Shown here: one piece after another, positions 40,497 through 47,185 of the stretch
Layout: each line of letters opens with the position of its first letter
Position numbering within the stretch: position 1 is the first letter of the stretch
Assembly (NCBI GenBank): GCA_016874915.1
Contig: VGSW01000006.1
Coordinates: 1 to 47,185 of the forward strand
DNA: 47,185 bases
Source: Deltaproteobacteria bacterium
GTDB lineage: Bacteria > Desulfobacterota > Desulfobaccia > Desulfobaccales > 0-14-0-80-60-11
Direction of reading: 5' to 3'
Notes under the pieces: generated by a model
Database searches by the model: none
The model's input: the letters and a program-made list of their open reading frames with translations, nothing else
Told to the model about the DNA's origin: nothing
Translations under genes and position numbers: made by a program

Positions 40497-41179
40497 TTGT
40501 AGGTACGAGAAAAACTCTGGCCGAAATCCAGGGAATGGTGCGCGGTTATGACCGCATCCTGCTGGCCGGCTGCGATACCTGCGTGGCTGAGTGCGCCGCC
40601 GGCGGCAAAAAAGAGGTGGCGGAGATGGCCGCGGCCCTGCAACTGCTTTTTTGCCAGGCCGGGCAGAACAAAGATATTCGGGAAGTGAGCGTGGACCGCC
40701 AGTGCATACAGGAATTCCTCCTGGACGTGGTGGTCGCCGGGGAGCAGGCCGACGCGGTGGTGTCTTTGGCCTGCGGCGCCGGAGTCCAGGCCCTGGCGGC
40801 GCTGCTTCCAAATACCCCGGTCTTTCCCGGTCTCAACACCCTGTTCATCGGCGAGACCGCGGCCCGGGGCATGTGGCTGGAAAACTGCCGGGGCTGCGGC
40901 GACTGCGTCCTGGGAGAGACCGGTGGCATCTGTCCCGTGTCCCGGTGCGCCAAGTCCCTGTCCAACGGCCCCTGCGGCGGCGCCAAAGAGGGGTTGTGCG
41001 AGATCAATATCAGCCTGAAGCTGGACCCCCCGGCTCCTTGCGCCTGGCTGCAGATTTATGACCGCCTGAAGGCCCTGGGCCAGTTGGACCGGTTGACGCT
41101 GGTCAGACCGCCTAAAGACTGGTCCAAGGCCGACAGTTCCGGGCCCCGCCGGGTGATCCGCCCGGATCAGCAGGCCTGA
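40493..41179 (+). CDS. MetV-like protein (methylene-tetrahydrofolate reductase C-terminal domain family)
   Basis: 228 residues with many cysteines: LAGCDTCVAEC (C27, C30, C34), SLACGAGV (about 87), and CRGCGDCVLGETGGICPVSRC followed by SLSNGPCGGAKEGLC (about 128-168). This is the pattern of the MTHFR-C domain (MetV), a Zn/Fe-S subunit of the methylene-H4F reductase complex of acetogens. No MetF gene accompanies it here. GTG start overlaps the MvhD-like stop by four bases, so the two are translated together. In Moorella an HdrCBA-MvhD-MetVF set is known; here the MvhD-MetV pair is joined to glutamate synthase genes instead. Electron transfer adaptor is my inference. Confidence 0.75.
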   Translation: MIVGTRKTLAEIQGMVRGYDRILLAGCDTCVAECAAGGKKEVAEMAAALQLLFCQAGQNKDIREVSVDRQCIQEFLLDVVVAGEQADAVVSLACGAGVQALAALLPNTPVFPGLNTLFIGETAARGMWLENCRGCGDCVLGETGGICPVSRCAKSLSNGPCGGAKEGLCEINISLKLDPPAPCAWLQIYDRLKALGQLDRLTLVRPPKDWSKADSSGPRRVIRPDQQA

Positions 41180-41189
41180 GGGAGGTGTC

Positions 41190-42605
41190 ATGCCGGCCAA
41201 GTATCATATCCACGTGCGCCGGGTACCGCCCCGGTATCCGGCCATGGCCCGCACCTCGGTCCTAGACTGGGGAGAAGGGTGTCTCCGCTGCACCAAATGC
41301 GTCAAGCAGGTATGCCCGGTGGAGGCTTACAAGAAGCGGGACTTTGACACCCGGCAGTTCATCGACACCATCGAAGAGATTTGCCGGGACTGCTTCCGCT
41401 GCGTCCAGGGCTGCCCCCGGGAGTTGGTCTTCAAGGCCATGAACCCCCAATACCAGCAACTGGGAGACGAATACTGGACCCCGGATATCATCACCATCAC
41501 CTGGTACCAGGCGGACAGCGGCAAGATTCCGGTCTCCGGCGCGGGGTACGGGGGTCCTTTTTGCGGTCCGGGCTTCGACTCCATTTGGACCGACATGTCC
41601 GAAATCGTCCGCCCCACCCGGGACGGCATCCATGGCCGGGAGTACATCTCCACCGCCATCGACCTGGGGCGCAAGCCCATGTTCCTGGCCTTTGACGACA
41701 AAGGCAAGATGATGTTGTCCCCCATGCCCCAGGTGGAAGTGCCCCTGCCGGTGCTGCTCACCGAACCTTCTCTGGGGCCGGACCGGGCCCGGCTGCGCCA
41801 GATGCTGGCCCAGGCCGCCCGCCACCTGGATACCCTGGCAATTATCCCTCGGGAGGACGTCAACCAGGATCTGGAAACATATATTAGCCACTTGGCGCCT
41901 CTATTTGCCCCAGGCGCCCTGGATTTGAACGACCCCCTCCTTCCCCGGTTGCGAGGCGCGGAACTCCAGGATCACCCCGGGGTGCTGGCCGAAATGGAAA
42001 TTCTCCGGCAGCGTTATCCCGACCTCCTGGTCTTTATCCAGGTCCCCGCAGACGACCAGGTGGTGAACCGGGTGGCGGAACTTACTGCCGCGGGAGCGGG
42101 AGTCATTCACCTGGCGGGGTCGGAACAATGCCGGGGCCAGGGAAGCTGCCAGGACATGTATTTGAAGGAACTGATCCGGCGCTGCCACCTGCGCCTGGTG
42201 GAAGACCGGCTCCGGGACACGGTAACCCTGTTGGTGAGCGGCGGCATCGCTCTGGCGGAACACGTGGCCAAAGCCATCCTCTGCGGGGCTGACGGCGTCA
42301 TCACCGACATCCCCCTGCTCCTGTCCCTGGAGTGCCGCCTTTGCCGCCAATGCGTCGAAGGCAACCATTGCCCCGTTGACCTGGACCAGCTCCCGGTGCC
42401 CCGGGGGGCCCAGCGCATGGTGAACCTCATGGGCGCCTGGAACAACCAGCTCCTGGAAATCCTGGGGGCCATGGGCATGCGGGAAGTGCGCCGCCTCCGG
42501 GGCGAAGTGGGCCGGGCCATGTTCCTGGAAGACCTGGAAAAAGAAATCTTCGCGCCCCTGTTCGCCGGGCGGGAAGGGGAGATGTTAAAAAGAGAACCCA
42601 CTTAA
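41190..42605 (+). CDS. Ferredoxin-domain glutamate synthase-related protein, degenerate FMN barrel
   Basis: 471 residues. N-terminal 2x[4Fe-4S] ferredoxin domain with C31-x2-C34-x2-C37-x4-C42 and C65-x2-C68-x2-C71-x3-C75. The rest is homologous to the glutamate synthase FMN barrel but shortened: the C-terminal part LLVSGGIALAEHVAKAILCGADGVITDIPLLLSLECRLCRQCVEGNHCPVDL and the tail VNLMGAWNNQLLEILGAMGMREVRRLRGE align with the neighbour at 42732, while the central blocks AQGAKPG and DGSYGGTGAAP are missing. CRLCRQCVEGNHC could keep a 3Fe-4S-type cluster. Probably an electron-transfer or structural partner of the intact barrel protein. Ten bases behind the MetV-like gene; GGGAGG precedes the ATG. 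Confidence 0.75.
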   Translation: MPAKYHIHVRRVPPRYPAMARTSVLDWGEGCLRCTKCVKQVCPVEAYKKRDFDTRQFIDTIEEICRDCFRCVQGCPRELVFKAMNPQYQQLGDEYWTPDIITITWYQADSGKIPVSGAGYGGPFCGPGFDSIWTDMSEIVRPTRDGIHGREYISTAIDLGRKPMFLAFDDKGKMMLSPMPQVEVPLPVLLTEPSLGPDRARLRQMLAQAARHLDTLAIIPREDVNQDLETYISHLAPLFAPGALDLNDPLLPRLRGAELQDHPGVLAEMEILRQRYPDLLVFIQVPADDQVVNRVAELTAAGAGVIHLAGSEQCRGQGSCQDMYLKELIRRCHLRLVEDRLRDTVTLLVSGGIALAEHVAKAILCGADGVITDIPLLLSLECRLCRQCVEGNHCPVDLDQLPVPRGAQRMVNLMGAWNNQLLEILGAMGMREVRRLRGEVGRAMFLEDLEKEIFAPLFAGREGEMLKREPT

Positions 42606-42627
42606 TTTAGGGCGAAAAGGCAGGAAT

Positions 42628-42703
42628 AGCGGGTTGGCGGGTTAGCGGTTTAGCGGGTTAGAAATAACTCTGAACCGCTGACCCGCCAAACCGCCAAACC
42701 GCT
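42628..42703. repeat. Period-8 arrays, inverted pair
   Basis: AGCGGGTT, GGCGGGTT, AGCGGTTT, AGCGGGTT (42628-42659) facing TGAACCGC, TGACCCGC, CAAACCGC, CAAACCGC, TA (42670-42703), between the two FMN-domain genes of the operon. Confidence 0.8.
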
Positions 42704-42731
42704 ATCCCCCTTTTAACCCAGGACTAATAAA

Positions 42732-44285
42732 ATGGCTTTAGCGCAGAAGAAAAATAACATGGATACCTGGACCCCGGGAGTACCTTATGAGCCGGTCCAC
42801 ACTCCTTCCCGGTTCCGCAACGCCTTGAGCAAGTACCGGGTGTGGCGCAGCGAGTCCCGCTGCATCAAGTGCGGACACTGCACGGAAGTCTGCCCCCAGG
42901 GAGTTTTTGCCAAGGCCGGCAGCCATCTCCGGCGGCCCAAGGGCTACCTGTGCATCGGGACGGCCTGCGAGGATAAGCCCTATTACTGCGTGGCCCAATG
43001 CCCGGGTCAGGCTCTGCGAGTGAGCGGCCATCCCACTTATAACACCCTGGGCGACCGGCGCTGGACTGCGGACCTACTCCTGTCCACCTGGTGGCAGGCG
43101 GAATTCGGCGCCCTGCCCTCCCACGACCTGGAGTACCGCACCGGCGACTCCGGCGGCGGCTTCGACCGGCTGCGCTTCATTTTCCCCACCCGGCCCCCGG
43201 ACTTCAAACTCACCCACGCCGACATTTCCCTGGAACTGGAAATGAACCGCCGGCGCGACGGCCGGCCCCACGTCACCCTGGGGGTGCCCTGGTACGGCGG
43301 CGGCATGTCCTTCGGCTCGGTGAGCATCAACACCATCCTCTCCCGGGTGCGGACGGCCCAGCGGTTCAACGGCCTGATGAGCACCGGCGAAGGGGGCTAC
43401 CCCGAGGACCTCTATCCCTATGACCACCACGTGGTCACCCAGGTGGCCACCGGCCTGTTCGGGGTGCGGGAAGAGACCATTCAGCGGGTGCGGATGGTGG
43501 AGTTCAAGTACGCCCAGGGCGCCAAGCCCGGGTTGGGCGGCCACCTCCTGGGGGACAAGGTCACTCCCGCAGTGGCCAAAATGCGGGAGTCGGTGACCGG
43601 GATGGCCCTGTTCTCCCCATTCCCTTTCCACTCCGTTTACTCCGTGGAAGACCACAAGAAACACCTGGACTGGATCAAGGAGATCAACCCCCGGGCCTTG
43701 GTGTCGGTGAAGGTCTCCACTCCCACCGACGTGGACATGGTGGCGGTGGGCTCATATTACGCCGGGGCCCACGTGGTGCAGTTGGACGGCAGCTACGGCG
43801 GCACCGGCGCCGCGCCGGACATCGCCAAGAAAAACATCGCCATGCCGGTGGAGTACGCCATCCCCAAGGTGCACCAATTTTTAAGGGCCGAGGGCATCCG
43901 GGAGCAGGTGACCCTCATCGCCTCCGGCGGCATCCGCTCCGCGTTCGACGTGGCCAAGGCCATCGCTTTGGGCGCGGACGGGGTGCAGATCGGCACCGCG
44001 GAGCTGGTGGCCCTGGAGTGCCTGCGCTGCCACAACTGCGAGTCCGGCCGGGGCTGCGCCCGGGGCATCGCCACCACCGACCCGGAACTGGTTGACTTGA
44101 TGACCGTGGAGTGGGGCACCAACCGGGTGTCCAACCTGTACTATGCCTGGAGCTGGCAGCTCAAAGAGATTCTGCGCCGCCTGGGCCTGCGCTCCATCCG
44201 GGAACTGGTGGGCCGCACCGACACCCTGGTGCACCTGGATTACTTTGATAGGCCGGTGGATGACGATATAAGGAGAGCGGGTTAG
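42732..44285 (+). CDS. gltB: Archaeal-type glutamate synthase, ferredoxin plus FMN domain
   Basis: 517 residues. N-terminal ferredoxin domain with C44-x2-C47-x2-C50-x3-C54 and a second set in CIGTACEDKPYYCVAQC (about 74-90). The FMN/2-oxoglutarate barrel is intact: WYGGGMSFGSVSI (about 190), GEGGYPEDLY, VEFKYAQGAKPGLGGHLLGDKV, LVSVKVSTPTDVDMVAVG, QLDGSYGGTGAAP, IASGGIRSAFDVAKAIALGADGVQIGTAELVALECLRCHNCESGRGCARG with the 3Fe-4S cysteines (about 428-441). This is the synthase half that adds ammonia, delivered from glutamine, to 2-oxoglutarate. It lacks amidotransferase and GXGXG domains; both are on the next gene. The array-borne TAG stop lies inside a period-8 repeat. Confidence 0.88.
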   Translation: MALAQKKNNMDTWTPGVPYEPVHTPSRFRNALSKYRVWRSESRCIKCGHCTEVCPQGVFAKAGSHLRRPKGYLCIGTACEDKPYYCVAQCPGQALRVSGHPTYNTLGDRRWTADLLLSTWWQAEFGALPSHDLEYRTGDSGGGFDRLRFIFPTRPPDFKLTHADISLELEMNRRRDGRPHVTLGVPWYGGGMSFGSVSINTILSRVRTAQRFNGLMSTGEGGYPEDLYPYDHHVVTQVATGLFGVREETIQRVRMVEFKYAQGAKPGLGGHLLGDKVTPAVAKMRESVTGMALFSPFPFHSVYSVEDHKKHLDWIKEINPRALVSVKVSTPTDVDMVAVGSYYAGAHVVQLDGSYGGTGAAPDIAKKNIAMPVEYAIPKVHQFLRAEGIREQVTLIASGGIRSAFDVAKAIALGADGVQIGTAELVALECLRCHNCESGRGCARGIATTDPELVDLMTVEWGTNRVSNLYYAWSWQLKEILRRLGLRSIRELVGRTDTLVHLDYFDRPVDDDIRRAG

Positions 44286-44354
44286 CGGGTCGGCGGGTTA
44301 GCGGGTTAGCCTAAAAACTAAAAAATACCAAACCGCTAAACCGCCAAACCGCTC
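44277..44354. repeat. Period-8 arrays, inverted pair, overlapping the gltB stop
   Basis: GCGGGTTA, GCGGGTCG, GCGGGTTA, GCGGGTTA (44278-44309) starts inside the gltB coding region and supplies its stop codon; CTAAACCG, CCAAACCG, CT (44335-44353) faces it just before the next ribosome binding site (AAAGGA). Confidence 0.85.
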
Positions 44355-44368
44355 CCAAAGGATCAAGA

Positions 44369-47008
44369 ATGGAAGACCAAGATTTTATGCAACAACATTC
44401 GGGGCTTAGATTACTAGACACCCGCCGGGACTTTGAATCCGCCTATCCCCGGGACCAGATCGTAAAGGGGGAAGACGAAGGCGGCTGCGGGGTCACCGGC
44501 TTTGCCGCCAGCGTGCCGGTGTCCGGCCGCCATATCTTCCAGCCCTCCGTTCAGATGCACAACCGGGGCAACGGCAAAGGCGGCGGCATCGCCGCGGTGG
44601 GCCTGGACCCCGAAACCTTGGGAGTCACCCAGGAAATCCTGGATGAGGACTATCTCATCCAAATCGCCTACCTGGACGAAGCGGTGCGCTCCCAGGTGGA
44701 GGCCCAATTCATCACCCCGGTCTTCCGCATCGACCATGCCCAGGCGGTCCCCACCCTGGCAAACTGGAGGGAGGAAATCCCCAACCTCGTGGTCCAGCCT
44801 CCGGAGGTCTGGCGGTATTTCGTCCGGGTGAAACCCGAGGTGCTGCAGCACTTCATCCAGCAGCACAAGCTCTATGGCCTGCCCTGGCGCAAGGTGGAAG
44901 ACGAGTTCGTGGCCCAGAACTGCTACCGCCTCAACCAGGCATATTACGCCTCTTTGGGCGAAAAGAAGGCATTTGTGCTCTCCCAGGGGCGCAATATCAT
45001 GATCCTTAAGATCGTGGGCTACGCCGAGGAAGCGGCCCTGTACTACAACCTTCTGGACTTCAAGGCCCACGTGTGGATCGCCCACCAGCGCTATCCCACC
45101 CGGGGCCGGGTGTGGCACCCCGGCGGCGCCCACCCCTTTGCCGCGCTCAACGTGGCCCTGGTGCACAACGGCGACTTCGCCAACTACTTCTCCGTGAGCG
45201 AATATCTGAGCCAGCGCCACTTTTATCCCCAGTTCCTCACGGACACCGAAGTGGCGGTGCTCACCTTCGACCTGTGGAACCGCCTCTACGGCTATCCCCT
45301 GGAGTACGTCATCGAGTCCATGGCCCCCACCACGGAGCGGGACTTTGACCTGCTGCCGCCGGAAAAGCAGAAAATTTACCGGCGCCTCCAGTCCGTCAAC
45401 ATCCACGGCTCCCCCGACGGCCCCTGGTTTTTCATCATCGCCCGGAACGACCCGGACCGGAACCGGTATGAACTCATCGGCATCACCGACACCTCCATGC
45501 TGCGGCCCCAGGTCTTCGCCCTGCACGAAGGCGAGGTGCAGGTGGGGCTCATCTGCTCGGAAAAGCAGGCCATTGACGCCACCCTGTCCTCCCTGGCCGC
45601 GGAAGACCGGCGCTTTTGCCCCGTGGCCGACCTCTACTGGAACGCCCGGGGGGGCAGCCACACCGACGGCGGCGCCTTCATCTTTTCCCTGGAGGCCCGG
45701 GACGGCTACCGGGTGCTCCATTGCCACGACAAGTTCGGCCGGCCCAAGACCGTGCCCTGGTACCAGCGGCCCTGGGACGGAACTGTTCTGGAAATAAGCT
45801 TTGATGCGGACTCCGAAGCCGCCCGCCTGGTGAAGGACGGCCTGGCGGACGGCCAGGGCGAACGCCTTTATGCGTGCATCCGGGAGCGCGTTCCTACCTG
45901 GTCATATGCCACCTTCCGGGAAATCCTGGAGCTCACTGTGGCCGAAGCCGCCAAAAGCGATGAGGCCAAGGCCGCGGCCATCAACGCCCTGACCCTGCTT
46001 CTGGACCGGCGCTATGAGCCCGGGGACAAAAAGCGCAGCCATCTCATCCGCCTGGTCATGGACGCCTTGACCCGCATCTTCCAGGATAGCCCGCCCCTGG
46101 GCCGGGACCACCCCAGCCGCTACCGCCGGGTGGATTGGGACACCCGGGACGCGCTTACTCCGCCCCATCGGCCCGACGCCATCCTGATCCTGGATGCCCA
46201 CGGGTTCCCGCCGGAAGGGGAGGACTGCGACGCCCGGTGGCTCTGCCAGGCTTACGAATCGGGCTGGAAACGGTTCATCACTTACGGCTACCGGGGCCAG
46301 CGGTTCCTGGGCTGCGGCCTCGGCCCCGCCACCGACGAGGTGCGCATCGACGCGTACGGCAGCACCGGCGACTACCTGGCCTCGGGCATTGACGGATTGG
46401 AGATTAACGTCCACGGCAACGCCCAGGACCAGTTGGGCCAGATCATGAAGCAGGGCAAACTGGTGGTCTTCGGCGACGTGGGCCAGACCTTCATGTACGG
46501 CGCCAAGGGCGGGGAAGTTTACATCATGGGCAACGCCGCCGGCCGGCCTTTCATCAACGCGGTGGGCCGCCCCCGGGCGGTGATCAACGGCACCGCTCTG
46601 GACTTCCTGGCCGAATCCTTCATGGCCGGTGATCCCCTGAACGGCGGCGGCTTCATCATCGTCAACGGCCTGGAATACGACCACCGGGGCCGCGTCAAAC
46701 CCCAGGCCGCCCCCTACCCCGGCAGCAACCTCTTCTCTCTGGCCTCCGGAGGCGCCATTTACATCCGGGACCCCTATAATCAGGTGGTGGACGAACAGCT
46801 CAACGGCGGCGAACTGGCGCCCCTGAGCGACGACGACTGGAACCTGATTCTGCCCTACCTTGAGGAAAACGAGCGCCTCTTCGGCATCTCCGTGGAGAAG
46901 GACCTCCTCACCGTGGAAGGCCAGGTCCGGTCCCCGGACCAGGTCTACCGCAAAGTCCAGGCGGTGAAACTGGCGGTCCTCACCGCGGTGGAGGATTCCT
47001 GGGAATAG
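44369..47008 (+). CDS. Class II glutamine amidotransferase fused to glutamate synthase GXGXG domain
   Basis: 879 residues. Amidotransferase domain: the nucleophile is C40 in EDEGGCGVTGF, reached after cleavage of a 39-residue propeptide; further family residues are in HNRGNGKGGG (about 64), AHQRYPTRGRVWHPGGAHPF (about 238) and LVHNGDF (about 261), and D in TDTEVAVL. C-terminal GXGXG helix domain from about 640: YGYRGQRFLGCGLGPATDEV, GSTGDYLASGIDGLEINVHGNAQDQLGQIMKQGKLVVFGDVGQTFMYGAKGGEVYIMGNAAGRPF. It thus joins the two outer parts of glutamate synthase around a missing FMN barrel, which is the neighbour at 42732. Hydrolyses glutamine and passes ammonia to the barrel protein. In archaea these pieces are separate genes. 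AAAGGA precedes the ATG. Confidence 0.88.
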   Translation: MEDQDFMQQHSGLRLLDTRRDFESAYPRDQIVKGEDEGGCGVTGFAASVPVSGRHIFQPSVQMHNRGNGKGGGIAAVGLDPETLGVTQEILDEDYLIQIAYLDEAVRSQVEAQFITPVFRIDHAQAVPTLANWREEIPNLVVQPPEVWRYFVRVKPEVLQHFIQQHKLYGLPWRKVEDEFVAQNCYRLNQAYYASLGEKKAFVLSQGRNIMILKIVGYAEEAALYYNLLDFKAHVWIAHQRYPTRGRVWHPGGAHPFAALNVALVHNGDFANYFSVSEYLSQRHFYPQFLTDTEVAVLTFDLWNRLYGYPLEYVIESMAPTTERDFDLLPPEKQKIYRRLQSVNIHGSPDGPWFFIIARNDPDRNRYELIGITDTSMLRPQVFALHEGEVQVGLICSEKQAIDATLSSLAAEDRRFCPVADLYWNARGGSHTDGGAFIFSLEARDGYRVLHCHDKFGRPKTVPWYQRPWDGTVLEISFDADSEAARLVKDGLADGQGERLYACIRERVPTWSYATFREILELTVAEAAKSDEAKAAAINALTLLLDRRYEPGDKKRSHLIRLVMDALTRIFQDSPPLGRDHPSRYRRVDWDTRDALTPPHRPDAILILDAHGFPPEGEDCDARWLCQAYESGWKRFITYGYRGQRFLGCGLGPATDEVRIDAYGSTGDYLASGIDGLEINVHGNAQDQLGQIMKQGKLVVFGDVGQTFMYGAKGGEVYIMGNAAGRPFINAVGRPRAVINGTALDFLAESFMAGDPLNGGGFIIVNGLEYDHRGRVKPQAAPYPGSNLFSLASGGAIYIRDPYNQVVDEQLNGGELAPLSDDDWNLILPYLEENERLFGISVEKDLLTVEGQVRSPDQVYRKVQAVKLAVLTAVEDSWE

Positions 47009-47015
47009 AAGATAT

Positions 47016-47061
47016 TTTGGGGGAGGGGGAAAGGGCAAAAGCCCTTTCCCCCTCCCCCAAA
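47016..47061. terminator. Perfect 21-bp hairpin after the glutamate synthase operon
   Basis: TTTGGGGGAGGGGGAAAGGG with C (47016-47036), loop AAAA, and its exact complement (47041-47061). Eight bases behind the stop codon. No T-run; the same G-rich class as 4332 and 11366. Confidence 0.75.
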
Positions 47062-47100
47062 CCCCAATACTGTTCACTTAATAATAAATCTGTGGTATCA

Positions 47101-47117
47101 TGTGATAACCTATCACA
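47101..47117. promoter_or_regulatory. Palindrome before the transposase gene
   Basis: Perfect TGTGATA-ACC-TATCACA, 13 bases before the start codon and overlapping the ribosome binding site AGGAGG (47118-47123) edge. Could be part of the insertion sequence end or an operator that limits transposase expression. Confidence 0.5.
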
Positions 47118-47129
47118 GGAGGACCGCAG

Positions 47130-47185
47130 ATGGCACGGACAGTTGCAGAACTCCCCAAAGGGAGCCGGATCACGGATTATATCAG
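47130..47185 (+). CDS. IS4-family transposase, N-terminal fragment at window end
   Basis: Only 18 codons are inside the window: MARTVAELPKGSRITDYIS. This opening matches the N-terminal domain of IS4-family transposases as I remember it (MARTVAELPxGSRITDxISLG). AGGAGG stands seven bases before the ATG. The element continues beyond the window, so completeness cannot be judged. Its left boundary is probably between 47062 and 47100. Confidence 0.65.
   Translation, partial: MARTVAELPKGSRITDYI

Noticed and set aside
40062-41179. A Wood-Ljungdahl methyl-branch locus, suggested by the MetV- and MvhD-like genes
   Set aside because: No metF, acs, folD or hdr gene is adjacent; the two genes are coupled to glutamate synthase genes instead.
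42628-44354. CRISPR array in the glutamate synthase operon
   Set aside because: The repeats are 7-10 nt, contiguous, without unique spacers of constant length, and no cas genes are present.

Overview
The window looks like a chromosomal segment of a GC-rich, strictly anaerobic Gram-negative bacterium, most likely a Desulfobacterota (deltaproteobacterial) sulfate reducer or syntroph of the Desulfobacca/Syntrophobacter kind. This placement is an inference from gene content: a homocitrate/Re-citrate synthase-type enzyme, a small siroheme sulfite reductase, an archaeal-type split glutamate synthase, MvhD- and MetV-like proteins, an Mla/MCE lipid transport operon (outer membrane present), a PEP-CTERM protein and a NifA/NtrC-type sigma-54 activator. 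No 16S gene is present to confirm it.

Layout. 1-2030: groES-groEL on the minus strand with a textbook promoter and CIRCE operator. 2170-4310: an AT-rich control region with repeated 13-bp palindromes, then an FMN-domain glutamate synthase homologue and a 68-residue ferredoxin. 4490-12780: MFS transporter, moeA, a Cache-domain-fused citrate/homocitrate synthase, aspS, hisS. 12900-13610: a VapBC toxin-antitoxin pair. 14020-16010: a DUF4282-like membrane protein, apgM and an SMR transporter. 16050-17850: a truncated group II intron directly behind the terminator of an MltD-like lytic transglycosylase. 18460-22620: PEP-CTERM protein, phosphodiesterase, radC, HhH-GPD protein, tadA. 22710-23860: two tRNA-Ser genes around a small AT-rich island. 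24020-28900: dnaX-ybaB-recR, rodA and a small sulfite reductase. 29190-32755: mlaE-mlaF-mlaD-TPR lipoprotein. 33000-34510: GAF/AAA+/Fis activator. 34760-47010: a nitrogen-assimilation block (second FMN glutamate synthase homologue, glnA, amtB, P-II, MvhD-like, MetV-like, two ferredoxin/FMN glutamate synthase proteins, and an amidotransferase-GXGXG fusion). The window ends in the start of an IS4-type transposase.

How the genes work together. Ammonium enters through AmtB, gated by the P-II protein; GlnA makes glutamine from a promoter with a sigma-54 signature; the split glutamate synthase turns glutamine plus 2-oxoglutarate into glutamate. The usual NAD(P)H-oxidising small subunit GltD is absent. 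In its place the operon opens with an MvhD-like [2Fe-2S] protein and a MetV-like cysteine-rich protein, parts otherwise known from heterodisulfide-reductase/methylene-H4F reductase complexes. This suggests an unusual electron input into glutamate synthase and is the most interesting system here. Four FMN-barrel glutamate synthase paralogues lie within 45 kb.

A second theme runs through almost every spacer: short-period repeat arrays (period 7, 8 or 10 nt, many different unit sequences), often in facing inverted pairs, frequently starting at or overlapping the stop codon of the upstream gene and in two cases reaching the start codon of the next gene in place of a ribosome binding site. Other palindromic repeat families (REP-like, G-rich hairpins, GTTCCCAAGC-type) are mixed with them.
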